Positions 16,424 through 25,519 of a stretch of 64,000 nt of DNA are shown here, piece by piece. A model generated the notes under the pieces. It did not search any database. It was not told the origin of the DNA and worked only from the letters and a program-made list of their open reading frames with translations. The DNA comes from Photobacterium kagoshimensis (GTDB lineage Bacteria > Pseudomonadota > Gammaproteobacteria > Enterobacterales > Vibrionaceae), in assembly GCF_050337045.1 (NCBI RefSeq), contig NZ_JAKJSO010000008.1, positions 124,001 to 188,000 of the forward strand. The letters run 5' to 3'. The position numbers and the translations under genes were made by a program. The stretch's first letter is position 1. Every line of letters starts with the position of its first letter.

Positions 16424-18808
16424 TTATTTTAATAACCTTAAAGAATTTGATACAACAATGATCGAACTCGCCGACATTCCCACTACTGCGATATAAGGTG
16501 CAACAAACCCTGCGACCGCTAATGGCAGAATAATTAAATTATAACCTAGCGCCCATGCTAAATTTTCTCGGATGATCTTCTTGGTTCTCAGCGCGAGCTT
16601 ACGTGCGTTAAGAATGCGCGTTAATTGATCGCCCAATAGCACCATATCGGCCGATGACTTGGCAATGTCTGTACCACCGCCCATAGCGACAGAAAGGTGA
16701 GCCCCCGCCAAGACTGGTGCATCATTTACACCGTCACCTATCATCAATGCAATATCTTTGGCATCAAGGCTACGTAAGTATTGAAGTTTGCCTTCTGGCG
16801 TTACACCTGAAACCAATTTATCAATACCAAGTTTATCAGCAACCAGCTGTGCACTGACTGAATTATCACCAGTTAACATAGTGACACGAATGCCCGCGCG
16901 GTGAAATTGATGAATTAACTCTGCACTGTCTTCGCGAATAGGGTCTTCTAACTTAAACGCCGCAACAAGTTCGCTGTCACGAGACAGCCAGACTTGGTAT
17001 TGGTTATTCATCTGCTGACTTAGCTGCTTAGCATTTGGGTTACCTTGTAGAACAAATCCAAGTTGTCCGATACGCCAGCTATGCTGCTCAATGTTGCCTT
17101 GTAACCCTTGTCCGATCGTATTTTCAACATGGTTAAACAGAGTACGTTCATTGCGGTAAGGCTTGAATGCATTGGCAATAGGGTGATTAGCAAAGCGCTC
17201 CAGTTCAGCAGCCATGGATAAGGCTTGTTGTTGTGTAAAATCACTAAACAAGCGCGTTTCAACCAAGCGCACGTTACCTTCAGTTAATGTGCCCGTTTTA
17301 TCGATAACAAGCTGATTGACCTTACATAAGGTTTCAAGCACATGGCCTCTACGCAGTAAGATCCCTAATCGTCCAAGGCTAGATGTAGAGCATGTCAGCG
17401 CAGTTGGGGTGGCGAGCGATAGGGCGCATGGACATGTAGCGACTAATACCGCCAGTGTGATCCACAACGCATCTTCTGGTTGTTGTTGGTGCCAGTAATA
17501 CCAAGTACCAGCAGCCACGATCAAAATGATCGCAACAAAGTAACGTGCTACTACGTCGGCTAATACCGCGACTTTTGGCTTCGACATTTGTGCTTCATCT
17601 TGTAAACGCACAATGTTTGAGATTAATGAGTTCTGACGATCAGTCGTGACGCGAATCTTAATATTACCGTCACCATTAATGGTACCTGCATACACAAGAT
17701 CGTCTTTAGTACGTGGGACTGGCATCGGCTCACCAGTCAACATGGATTCATCAATATGAGTTTCACCCGATAAAACACACCCATCTGCGGGTAAGCTTTC
17801 TCCAGGCAGAACAGACACAATATCGTCTACTTTTAACGTTTTGGCTGCCACTTGTGTTCCGTCTTCTAAGGTTGCCAATGCAGGAACAAGTTTTAGCAGG
17901 TTAGCACTTGCCGCAGCGGCTTGACGACGAGCGCGCATTTCAAGGAAGCGACCAAGTAATAAGAAGAAGGTGAACATGGAGATCGACTCAAAGAAGACTT
18001 CTCCTGTTTCAGTCACCGTTGCGTAAACACTGGCGGTATAAGCGAATAACAAGGCGATAGAAACGGGGACATCCATACCAAGCGTCCATGCCCGTAAATT
18101 CCGCCATGCGTTCAGGTAAAAAGGTAACGCAGAGTATAAAAGGACAGGAGTTGCAAAAATTAAACTGACCCAACGCAGGTAATTTCGAAACTCAGTGTCT
18201 AAATCACCAAATACTTCAAAATACAAAGCAACCGCCAGCATCATCACCTGCATGGTTGCAATCCCTGCAATACCAAGTTTATAGAGGTATTGCTTCATGG
18301 TTTCATGGTAATGCTGTTCTTGGGCATCGGCTTCGAATGGCGCAGCCTTGTAACCCAATTGATGAATACAAGAGAGAAGGTGGCTAAGCTTTGTTTGTTC
18401 AGGATCCCACGCAAGCAGAGCACGATGGGTAGTGGTATTTACGCGAATAGAAATAATACCGGCTTCGCGCATGAGTTGCTTTTCAATCAACCAGGCACAA
18501 GCAGCACAAGATACGCCCTCAAGTGACAGCGTCACTTCCTTGCTGTTTTCATTACTACGTACAAACTCTTGCTGCACTTCTTCGTGATCGTATAAAAGGA
18601 GTGATTGAAGTTGTTGCGGTACAAGATCGGCTTTTTCAGCAGGGGCGGTGCGGTATTCATAATAGGATGTAAGGCCGCTTTCAACGATAGTCTGGGCAAC
18701 AGCCTCACAACCTGGGCAACACATGTCGCGTGTTTCACCCAGGATTTCAACTTGGAATTGGTCACCCGTTAGAACAGGGTCACCACAGTGGTAACAATCT
18801 TTTGTCAT
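16424..18808 (-). CDS. ccoI: Copper-translocating P-type ATPase CcoI
   Basis: 794 residues. It moves copper across the inner membrane for assembly of the cbb3 oxidase. Visible parts are an N-terminal Zn/Cu-binding segment (CYHCGDPV and CCPGCEAV), an HMA domain with CAAC in GVSCAACAW, the transmembrane CPC motif, the phosphorylation site DKTGTLTEG and the hinge GDGVNDAPVLAGA. The order ccoH-ccoI-ccoS and the ATGA overlap with ccoH distinguish it from CopA. The gene also contains an exact matS sequence near its 5' end (18533-18545). Confidence 0.95.
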   Translation of the reverse strand: MTKDCYHCGDPVLTGDQFQVEILGETRDMCCPGCEAVAQTIVESGLTSYYEYRTAPAEKADLVPQQLQSLLLYDHEEVQQEFVRSNENSKEVTLSLEGVSCAACAWLIEKQLMREAGIISIRVNTTTHRALLAWDPEQTKLSHLLSCIHQLGYKAAPFEADAQEQHYHETMKQYLYKLGIAGIATMQVMMLAVALYFEVFGDLDTEFRNYLRWVSLIFATPVLLYSALPFYLNAWRNLRAWTLGMDVPVSIALLFAYTASVYATVTETGEVFFESISMFTFFLLLGRFLEMRARRQAAAASANLLKLVPALATLEDGTQVAAKTLKVDDIVSVLPGESLPADGCVLSGETHIDESMLTGEPMPVPRTKDDLVYAGTINGDGNIKIRVTTDRQNSLISNIVRLQDEAQMSKPKVAVLADVVARYFVAIILIVAAGTWYYWHQQQPEDALWITLAVLVATCPCALSLATPTALTCSTSSLGRLGILLRRGHVLETLCKVNQLVIDKTGTLTEGNVRLVETRLFSDFTQQQALSMAAELERFANHPIANAFKPYRNERTLFNHVENTIGQGLQGNIEQHSWRIGQLGFVLQGNPNAKQLSQQMNNQYQVWLSRDSELVAAFKLEDPIREDSAELIHQFHRAGIRVTMLTGDNSVSAQLVADKLGIDKLVSGVTPEGKLQYLRSLDAKDIALMIGDGVNDAPVLAGAHLSVAMGGGTDIAKSSADMVLLGDQLTRILNARKLALRTKKIIRENLAWALGYNLIILPLAVAGFVAPYIAVVGMSASSIIVVSNSLRLLK
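18533..18545. promoter_or_regulatory. matS site (exact match)
   Basis: GTGACAGCGTCAC fits GTGACRNYGTCAC at every fixed position. It lies within the ccoI coding sequence. Confidence 0.8.
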
Positions 18809-19296
18809 TCCTTGATCTGCCCGTACAACGAAATCGGGTCGGATGTTGGAAGCGCTACAGGGCCTTGCAACATCCAGTCGCCTTCAAATGGTTCTACTTC
18901 AACAAACCAAGGGCCTTGAATAGGTGATGATGTATTGAAGTGATAGCTGCCTTTAAGATCGGCACTCACCATTTGAGTAAAGTCTCTGTCTGCAAGAGTA
19001 CGGTGGGTAAAAGTGACGCGCAAGTTAGGATATTGCGTGAGTTCACCTTTATCGAAATTAACGGTAATTTGATCATCGGTCACTTGAAGGCTTGCTTTTA
19101 ATTTGAGCGCATCGGCTACTTTTAAGCGTGATAGATCAAGGTTTATCGCTTTACCTTTCTTGTAATAATCTTCAGCAACAAGGTCGACTTGGTTTTGTGA
19201 GAAAACATAAACAATGCTAAGGCTATAGATAATTGATGTTGCAGGAATTGCCATAAGGAACCAAGGCCAAAACTGCTTATACCATGGTTTTTTCAT
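18805..19296 (-). CDS. ccoH: FixH/CcoH family protein
   Basis: 163 residues: short cytoplasmic start, one membrane helix (about residues 8-33) and a periplasmic FixH domain. CcoH binds the assembling cbb3 oxidase and stabilises it. Its stop overlaps the ccoI start by 4 bp (ATGA), showing translational coupling. A 120-bp gap separates it from ccoP. Confidence 0.92.
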   Translation of the reverse strand: MKKPWYKQFWPWFLMAIPATSIIYSLSIVYVFSQNQVDLVAEDYYKKGKAINLDLSRLKVADALKLKASLQVTDDQITVNFDKGELTQYPNLRVTFTHRTLADRDFTQMVSADLKGSYHFNTSSPIQGPWFVEVEPFEGDWMLQGPVALPTSDPISLYGQIKE

Positions 19297-19416
19297 GCTG
19301 ATTACCTTTGAAGACTTCTTGGAAAGAGCCCCTGAGACTATCAGGGGCTATAGATTATGTCTCAGTTAGATTTGTTAATGTTTTGATTAACTGTAACTGA
19401 TGATAAATAGCGGGAT

Positions 19417-20397
19417 TTATTTGCTATTTGACTCGCTTAGGCTCCATACGTAAGCAGAGATAAGTTGTACTTTTTCTTCACCAAGTACATCTTTCCACGC
19501 AGGCATTACACCTTGGCGACCATGGGTAATGGTTGCTTCAACGGCACGACGAGAACCACCATATAACCAAGTGTTATCCGTTAGGTCTGGTGCACCAAAA
19601 GCAGGGTTACCTTTACCATCAGTACCGTGACAAGCGGCACAGACAACAAAGCGTTGTTTACCTGCAGCGGCTTCTTTCGCATTCACTTTACGGCCAGACA
19701 TTGAAAGCACGTAACTTGTGATTTCCTTAACGCCATCTTTACCCAGTGAATCAATCCACGCTGGCATCACACCAATACGACCATCCATGATGGTTGTTTT
19801 GATTGTTTCAGCCTCACCACCGTATAACCAAGCGTTATCCGTTAGGTTAGGGTAACCCGCTTGGCCACGAGCATCAGAGCCATGACACTGAGCACAGTTT
19901 TGGATAAACAAACGTTGGCCGACTTTAATTGCTTCATCGTTTTCCGCAATTTGGGTAATGGGCAGTAAAGTATTACCTGTACTGTCATATGCCAGTGCTT
20001 TGAATGTTTCACCAAAACGCGCTTGTGCGTCGCTTAACTCTTTTGCATATTGATCCAGTGACTTTTCTTGGCGAGAGCGTTCAACCGACGCTTGAGACTC
20101 TGCCATTGAACGTACAGTTTGATCTGAACTCGTCCAACCAAGTACACCTTTAAAGTTACCTAGGCCAGGGTATAGCACTAAGTAAACCGCACCAAAGATA
20201 AGCGTGCCCCAAAACATGTAGGACCACCACTTTGGCAGCGGGTTGTTAATTTCACGAATACCATCGTATTCGTGCCCCATATCTTCACCTTCTTCGACCC
20301 CCATTTTGTCTCGGCTACACCAATAAAGTAGGGCAGCAATACCAACAAAGGTCGCGATAGTGATGATAGTAATCCATAGACTCCAAAACGTCGTCAT
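19417..20397 (-). CDS. ccoP: cbb3-type cytochrome c oxidase subunit III (CcoP)
   Basis: 326 residues. Di-heme c-type electron entry subunit. Two membrane helices lie at about 8-27 and 60-80; the periplasmic part holds two heme sites, CAQCH (168-172) and CAACH (253-257). The repeated stretch DNxWLYGG and MPAW with the distal Met ligand follow each heme. The start codon is 5 bp from the ccoQ stop. Diheme CcoP is the standard proteobacterial form. Confidence 0.97.
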   Translation of the reverse strand: MTTFWSLWITIITIATFVGIAALLYWCSRDKMGVEEGEDMGHEYDGIREINNPLPKWWSYMFWGTLIFGAVYLVLYPGLGNFKGVLGWTSSDQTVRSMAESQASVERSRQEKSLDQYAKELSDAQARFGETFKALAYDSTGNTLLPITQIAENDEAIKVGQRLFIQNCAQCHGSDARGQAGYPNLTDNAWLYGGEAETIKTTIMDGRIGVMPAWIDSLGKDGVKEITSYVLSMSGRKVNAKEAAAGKQRFVVCAACHGTDGKGNPAFGAPDLTDNTWLYGGSRRAVEATITHGRQGVMPAWKDVLGEEKVQLISAYVWSLSESNSK

Positions 20398-20402
20398 GCT
20401 TC

Positions 20403-20576
20403 CTAGCTCCTGTCTTTATCGCGCGTTGCCACGTCTTTCTCTTCATCAGCAAACACTAGATTAGCCGCTTCTTCAAAACGGGATTTCTGACGTTTACTGA
20501 AAGCCCATACGACAATGCCGATAAAGCTAGAAAATAAAATGACGGTCCAAATACTGTGAACGGTTCCAATATCCAT
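20403..20576 (-). CDS. ccoQ: cbb3-type cytochrome oxidase subunit CcoQ
   Basis: 57 residues: MDIGTVHSIWTVILFSSFIG begins the protein and forms its single membrane helix, followed by a basic stretch (AFSKRQKSRFEEA) and a charged tail. The placement between ccoO (11 bp before) and ccoP (5 bp after), with ribosome binding site AAGGAGCG before the ATG, makes the identification firm. CcoQ stabilises the CcoNOP complex. Confidence 0.95.
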   Translation of the reverse strand: MDIGTVHSIWTVILFSSFIGIVVWAFSKRQKSRFEEAANLVFADEEKDVATRDKDRS

Positions 20577-20587
20577 AAGAACGCTCC

Positions 20588-21196
20588 TTATTTCATCGCG
20601 TGACCAAGAGACTGAAGGTAAGCAACCAGTGCATCCATTTCAGTCTTGCCTTTAACGGCTTCACCCGCATTGGCAACTTGCTCGTCAGTGTATGGCACAC
20701 CGAAGTTATCTTTAAAGATTGCAAGTTTCTTAGAAGTTAATTTACCGTCAAGTACGTTCTCTTCTAACCAAGGGAAGCCAGGCATATTTGACTCAGGAAC
20801 AACTGCACGAGGATCGCGAAGGTGAACACGGTGCCAGTCATCAGAATAACGACCACCGACACGTGCCAAATCAGGCCCTGTACGTTTTGAACCCCATAGG
20901 AATGGGTGTTCCCAAACACTTTCACCAGCAACAGAGTAATGTCCGTAACGTTCTGTTTCAGAGCGGAATGGACGGATCATTTGGCTATGACATACGTTAC
21001 AACCTTCGCGGATGTAAATGTCACGGCCTTCCATTTCTAACGCTGTGTAAGGACGTAGGTTTTCAACTGGCTCTGTGGTTTGGTCTTGGTATAACAACGG
21101 CGTAATTTCTACTAGCGCACCAAAGCTGATCGCAATCACGATAAGAATGGCTAGGAGGCCGACATTTTTTTCTACAATTTCATGACGATTGCTCAT
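20588..21196 (-). CDS. ccoO: cbb3-type cytochrome c oxidase subunit II (CcoO)
   Basis: 202 residues. Monoheme c-type subunit that passes electrons from CcoP to CcoN. One N-terminal membrane helix (about 10-32), the heme site CNVCH at residues 66-70 and the family segment RTGPDLARVGGRYSDDWH are visible. 12 bp separate it from ccoN. Confidence 0.97.
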   Translation of the reverse strand: MSNRHEIVEKNVGLLAILIVIAISFGALVEITPLLYQDQTTEPVENLRPYTALEMEGRDIYIREGCNVCHSQMIRPFRSETERYGHYSVAGESVWEHPFLWGSKRTGPDLARVGGRYSDDWHRVHLRDPRAVVPESNMPGFPWLEENVLDGKLTSKKLAIFKDNFGVPYTDEQVANAGEAVKGKTEMDALVAYLQSLGHAMK

Positions 21197-21208
21197 CTGC
21201 CGAACTCC

Positions 21209-22636
21209 TTATGCTGGTTGCTCAATGGCTTTCAGGCTTTCTTTCGGTGCAGAGATTGTTTTGTATGCGTTGTACGCAAGCAAGAACATACCAGACAAGA
21301 AGATTAAGCCGCCAATGAAGCGAACGAAGTAGAATGGGTAAGACGCTTGTAGCGACTCAACGAAGCTGTAAGTTAATGTGCCGTCTGTGTTAACAGCGCG
21401 CCACATCAGGCCTTGCATCACACCGGATATCCACATGGCGACGATGTAAAGTACCGTACCAATCGTTGCAAGCCAGAAGTGCACGTTAATCAACTTAATT
21501 GAGTACATACGCTCTTGACCGAACAGTTTAGGAATAAGGTGATATAGGGCACCAATAGAAACCATCGCAACCCAACCTAAAGCACCAGAGTGTACGTGAC
21601 CGATAGTCCAGTCCGTGTAGTGCGATAAGGCGTTAACCGTTTTAATTGCCATCATTGGGCCTTCGAAGGTAGACATACCGTAGAAAGACAATGAAACAAC
21701 AAGGAAACGTAGGATAGGGTCGTAACGTAGTTTATGCCATGCACCTGACAGCGTCATGATACCGTTGATCATACCACCCCAAGAAGGAGCAAATAGAACC
21801 AAAGACATCACCATACCTAACGATTGAGTCCAATCTGGTAGTGCTGTGTAATGAAGGTGGTGCGGGCCAGCCCAAATGTAAAGTGATACTAATGCCCAGA
21901 AGTGAACGATAGAAAGACGGTACGAGTAAACCGGACGACCAGCTTGCTTAGGGACGAAGTAGTACATCATACCTAGGAAACCGGCTGTCAGTAGGAAACC
22001 TACCGCATTATGGCCGTACCACCATTGCACCATTGCATCGACTGCGCCAGAGTAAGCCGAATAGGACTTAGTCATGGAAACAGGTACTGCAAGGCTATTT
22101 ACAATGTGTAGAACCGCTACCGTGAGAATGAAGGCACCGAAAAACCAGTTAGCCACATAAATATGTGACGTTTTCCGTTTTATCATGGTACCGAAAAAGA
22201 CAATGGCATAGGCTACCCAAACAGCTGTAATCGCGATATCAATCGGCCATTCCAGTTCTGCGTATTCTTTACCGGATGTCCAGCCCATCGGCAATGAAAT
22301 TGCCGCAGACAGGATAATAGCTTGCCAACCCCAGAAGGTGAACGCCGCTAACTTCCCACCAAACAATCTTGTTTGACATGTACGCTGTACTACGTAGTAA
22401 GACGTAGCAAATAACGCACTGGTACCAAATGCGAAAATCACTGCATTAGTATGCAATGGTCGCAAACGGCTGTATGTCAACCAAGGTAGGTCGAAATTTA
22501 GCGCCGGCCATACTAGCTGAGCGGCAATCAATACACCAACACCCATACCGACAATACCCCAAAGAATAGTTACTAAGGTGAATTGACGAACGACTGTATA
22601 GTTGTAGTTTTGTTCAAGCTGCTTTACTTGGCTCAT
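21209..22636 (-). CDS. ccoN: cbb3-type cytochrome c oxidase catalytic subunit I (CcoN)
   Basis: 475 residues with 12 membrane helices. Catalytic heme-copper subunit reducing oxygen at high affinity. The heme and CuB histidines are recognisable: RPLHTNAVIFAFGTSA for heme b, WYGHNAVGFLLTAGF with the cross-linked Tyr/His region, PHHLHYT, and HVHSGALGW near the C-terminal third. The ATG at 22636 is preceded by GTGGAAGC; a GTG 15 nt upstream is possible but would overlap this site. First gene of ccoNOQP, divergent from a small anchored protein. Confidence 0.97.
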   Translation of the reverse strand: MSQVKQLEQNYNYTVVRQFTLVTILWGIVGMGVGVLIAAQLVWPALNFDLPWLTYSRLRPLHTNAVIFAFGTSALFATSYYVVQRTCQTRLFGGKLAAFTFWGWQAIILSAAISLPMGWTSGKEYAELEWPIDIAITAVWVAYAIVFFGTMIKRKTSHIYVANWFFGAFILTVAVLHIVNSLAVPVSMTKSYSAYSGAVDAMVQWWYGHNAVGFLLTAGFLGMMYYFVPKQAGRPVYSYRLSIVHFWALVSLYIWAGPHHLHYTALPDWTQSLGMVMSLVLFAPSWGGMINGIMTLSGAWHKLRYDPILRFLVVSLSFYGMSTFEGPMMAIKTVNALSHYTDWTIGHVHSGALGWVAMVSIGALYHLIPKLFGQERMYSIKLINVHFWLATIGTVLYIVAMWISGVMQGLMWRAVNTDGTLTYSFVESLQASYPFYFVRFIGGLIFLSGMFLLAYNAYKTISAPKESLKAIEQPA

Positions 22637-22911
22637 GTTGCATGCTTCCACTATTTATTGTTCAACTACACTCTTTACTTTCCTTGTGCGAACAACAAGT
22701 TGTCGCAATACCACCCAGTAGCTAAATTAACGTCATATTGTTTTTGAACAACTTAACAATCAAATTGCTATTTTTTTGTAAAAGTGGCATTTTCATTGCT
22801 CATAATACGTTAGATAACAGGTGATTAACAGTGTGAAGCCCACACTATGTTTACGGTTAAGCAACATTTATGTGAAAACTTTGAACTCTGTAACACGGGA
22901 TGTACAAATAC

Positions 22912-23355
22912 ATGGCAGCACAAAAACTTACTAGGGGCAGGCTTGCTCAGATAATCATCTTGATGGTAGTGTTAATTGCAGCATTTGTTTGGAGAACAAT
23001 AACCTACAATCAAACACAGCAAGGCGAAGAGACGAGTTTAACATGTCAATTATCAACAACTGGTTGCTTGGTTAAGAGCTCAAACGAAAAGCTGCCAGTT
23101 TCATTTGTTTCAGAAGCGTTAAAAGCCGACGCGCCGATTATCATACAAATTGATAACACAAATGTTAAACCTGTGGGCATCGTAGAAGGTGTGAGTATGT
23201 ATATGGGATCTGTCCCTGTTGTCTTTACAAAAAATGACCGTGGTTGGCAGGGTGAATTTACGGTGCCAGCGTGCATGCACGATAAAATGGAATGGGTGAT
23301 AAAAATCACTCAAGAAGATAAAATAATGAATGCACATTTCACTGTAGAAAAGTGA
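22912..23355 (+). CDS. Membrane-anchored periplasmic protein with C-x-H-x-x-M motif, unknown
   Basis: 147 residues from ATG 22912 (an ATG at 22900 is too close to the GGGA ribosome binding site). One N-terminal membrane helix (about 12-29), then a periplasmic domain with a cysteine pair in LTCQLSTTGCLV and the stretch VPACMHDKMEW. The cluster Cys-Met-His-x-x-Met resembles copper-binding sites, and the gene is divergent from ccoN, so a role in cbb3 or copper biology is a reasonable inference, not shown. No named family recognised. Confidence 0.75.
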   Translation: MAAQKLTRGRLAQIIILMVVLIAAFVWRTITYNQTQQGEETSLTCQLSTTGCLVKSSNEKLPVSFVSEALKADAPIIIQIDNTNVKPVGIVEGVSMYMGSVPVVFTKNDRGWQGEFTVPACMHDKMEWVIKITQEDKIMNAHFTVEK

Positions 23356-23387
23356 TTGATTTTTTAACGATAAAACGCGGTTGACGT

Positions 23388-23424
23388 GATAAACAGAGGT
23401 TTAAAAGTTAAACCTCTGTTTATC
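23388..23424. terminator. Long perfect inverted repeat between convergent genes
   Basis: GATAAACAGAGGTTT (23388-23402) is perfectly complementary to AAACCTCTGTTTATC (23410-23424), a 15-bp stem with a 7-nt loop. It lies between convergent genes but lacks a T tract on either strand, so it may be a Rho-assisted terminator or mRNA 3'-end stabiliser. Confidence 0.55.
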
Positions 23425-23453
23425 GAAAAAAATCCCATCTAAACATAGCCAAT

Positions 23454-24182
23454 TTATTCGGAATAAATCATTTTTTTTGTCATTCCACCATCAATGGTAA
23501 AATTTTCTCCAGTAATAAAACGGGCTTTATCGCTCAACAAGAATTCAACCATATTAGCTATGTCAGACACCTGACCGACCTGGCCCGTTAAATGCTGGCG
23601 ATGATCAACAGGGCGTAACGTTTCATTTTCGTTGGTATGTATCCAGCCAGGTGAAATACAGTTAACACGCACCGTAGGACCTAGGCTCACCGCTAGCGCC
23701 TTTGTTAGAGCAACCAAACCACCTTTAGAGGCGCAATAGGCTTCAGTGTTTGCTTCTGCTTGAGCTGCACGGGTCGACGCAATATTTACAACACCACCTT
23801 GCGTCTGATTTAGTAGCTTTAAGGCAGACTGAGTGATCATCAATGGTGCTGTGAGATTAATTTCGATTGTACGTTGCCAATCTTGTAAATTGAGCTCTGC
23901 TAACGGAGCATTATAAGGGTTAGATATCGCGGCATTATTTACTAAACCGTCAAGCCGACCATACTGGCTTTGGATCTCATCAATCACGCATTGGATTTCA
24001 CTCTGACAAGTAACATTTGCATGACGAAAACGTATTAATGGATTGTTTGCGACTAATTCAAAACCAGCTTGTTCATCAATATCGACAGCAAAAACCACGG
24101 CACTATCTTGGCTTAATAAATCGCATATACCTTTTCCGATACCTCGCGCACCACCAGTGACCAAAAACACCTTGTTTGTCAT
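23454..24182 (-). CDS. SDR family NAD(P)-dependent oxidoreductase
   Basis: 242 residues of the classical short-chain dehydrogenase type. The cofactor motif TGGARGIG, the NNAA motif and the catalytic Y-x-x-x-K (EAYCASK) are all present, and the C-terminus ends in FITGENFTIDGGMTKK as in many dehydrogenases with open substrate preference. The ATG at 24182 follows AAAAGGAATAAAA. The substrate cannot be told. It has no operon partner: the FIST gene is divergent and the neighbour on the other side is convergent. Confidence 0.9.
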   Translation of the reverse strand: MTNKVFLVTGGARGIGKGICDLLSQDSAVVFAVDIDEQAGFELVANNPLIRFRHANVTCQSEIQCVIDEIQSQYGRLDGLVNNAAISNPYNAPLAELNLQDWQRTIEINLTAPLMITQSALKLLNQTQGGVVNIASTRAAQAEANTEAYCASKGGLVALTKALAVSLGPTVRVNCISPGWIHTNENETLRPVDHRQHLTGQVGQVSDIANMVEFLLSDKARFITGENFTIDGGMTKKMIYSE

Positions 24183-24313
24183 TTTTATTCCTTTTACTTC
24201 AGTGATTAAGCAATCGTTTTCATCCATAACGGCACGATACATAAATACTTAAGATTTATTTGAGTAAAAAATTGATAGAGTGCTGATTGTTAGATGAAAA
24301 ATGACTATGATTA

Positions 24314-25516
24314 ATGAAAATTCATTCTAAGAATAATGAAACTATGGATATCGCCACTAGCTTCTCAGCCTTTCATTCCTCAGATCAAGCAATTTCAGAT
24401 GCTATTCGCAAACTGAATATGAAAATTGCAAATCCTAAGTTGGTGCTAGCGTATTTATCTGAGCATTACGACGAATTAGCGATTCAAGCTCGACTCACAG
24501 AAGCCTACCCAGACAGCCAAATATTGGCATGTACTTCTTGCCAAGGCGTAATGACCGACGATGGCTACAAACAAGGAGAAGGCATTGCGCTGTGGGCGCT
24601 TTGTGATTACAACGGTGCGTATGGTACAGCTATTGTGTCTTCAAATCAGTCGGCTTATGACATGGCACGACAAGCTGTCCTTCAAGCAATTGAAAATAGT
24701 AATCGCCCGGGTGAATTACCGGCACTAATCTTGCTTCATGCTACACCAGGTGCAGAAGAAGATGTGTTAAAAGGCATTGAGGATGAGCTCACCGTCCCAG
24801 TACCTATCATAGGTGGTAGCGCTGCTGATGATCACGTTAAGGGTAACTGGAAGCTGTTTAATCAACTGCAAAGTACACAAAAAGGTGTTGGCATTTGCGT
24901 GTTTTATCCATCGTGTGAAATCAGTTTTTCGTTTCACTCCGGTTATGCAAGTACAGGAAAAAATGCTTACGCCACCAAAGTTGAAGGGCGTGAAATTATA
25001 GAATTAAATGGTCGCCCCGCGAGTGAAGTCTATTCTGCTTGGTTAGGAAAAGAACTTACAGCATCAGGGATCATGCGCGACAGTAGCTTAAACCCATTAG
25101 GGCGTATAGCCGGAACAGTACATGACTTACCGTATTTTAAACTGTCACATCCATGCAAACTGACAGAACGCGGCGGTATTGAATTTTTCGCCACCATTAA
25201 TGAAGGTGAAAAGCTGTTTTTTATGGAAGGTACTGAAGAAAGGTTGGTCAGCCGAGCTGGACGTGTTATTGAGTCAGCCAATGAAACTGGCAGCAGCCAA
25301 GCGCTAGACCCTATTGGTGGTATCGCGATTTACTGTGCTGGCTGTATGTTGCGAGTGCAAGATCAAATGAATACTGTCGCCAATTATATCAACAATGCAA
25401 TGCATGCCGCTCCCTTTGTATGTGCATTTACATTTGGCGAGCAAGGTCAGTTTACTGGTGGTGAGAATGCCCATGGAAACCTGATGATTTCAGCCGTATT
25501 ATTTCACAGGGACTAG
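24314..25516 (+). CDS. FIST domain sensor protein (NosP / VpsV type)
   Basis: 400 residues consisting of FIST N-terminal (about 20-220) and FIST C-terminal (about 225-375) domains; typical pieces are ACTSCQGVMTDDG, PIIGGSAADD and FTFGEQGQFTGG. Proteins of this kind encoded directly before a hybrid kinase include NosP, a heme protein that binds nitric oxide and silences its kinase, and VpsV of Vibrio cholerae. Its stop is 3 bp before the kinase start. Neither candidate start (24314 or 24344) has a strong ribosome binding site. Heme binding is inferred from family context only. Confidence 0.88.
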   Translation: MKIHSKNNETMDIATSFSAFHSSDQAISDAIRKLNMKIANPKLVLAYLSEHYDELAIQARLTEAYPDSQILACTSCQGVMTDDGYKQGEGIALWALCDYNGAYGTAIVSSNQSAYDMARQAVLQAIENSNRPGELPALILLHATPGAEEDVLKGIEDELTVPVPIIGGSAADDHVKGNWKLFNQLQSTQKGVGICVFYPSCEISFSFHSGYASTGKNAYATKVEGREIIELNGRPASEVYSAWLGKELTASGIMRDSSLNPLGRIAGTVHDLPYFKLSHPCKLTERGGIEFFATINEGEKLFFMEGTEERLVSRAGRVIESANETGSSQALDPIGGIAIYCAGCMLRVQDQMNTVANYINNAMHAAPFVCAFTFGEQGQFTGGENAHGNLMISAVLFHRD

Positions 25517-25519
25517 CCA

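Noticed and set aside
16724..16738. TTTACACCGTCAC inside ccoI as a matS site
   Set aside because: Two mismatches in the left arm.
22740..22770. Possible FNR box before ccoN (ATCAA near 22759)
   Set aside because: The partner half TTGAT is absent at the right spacing.
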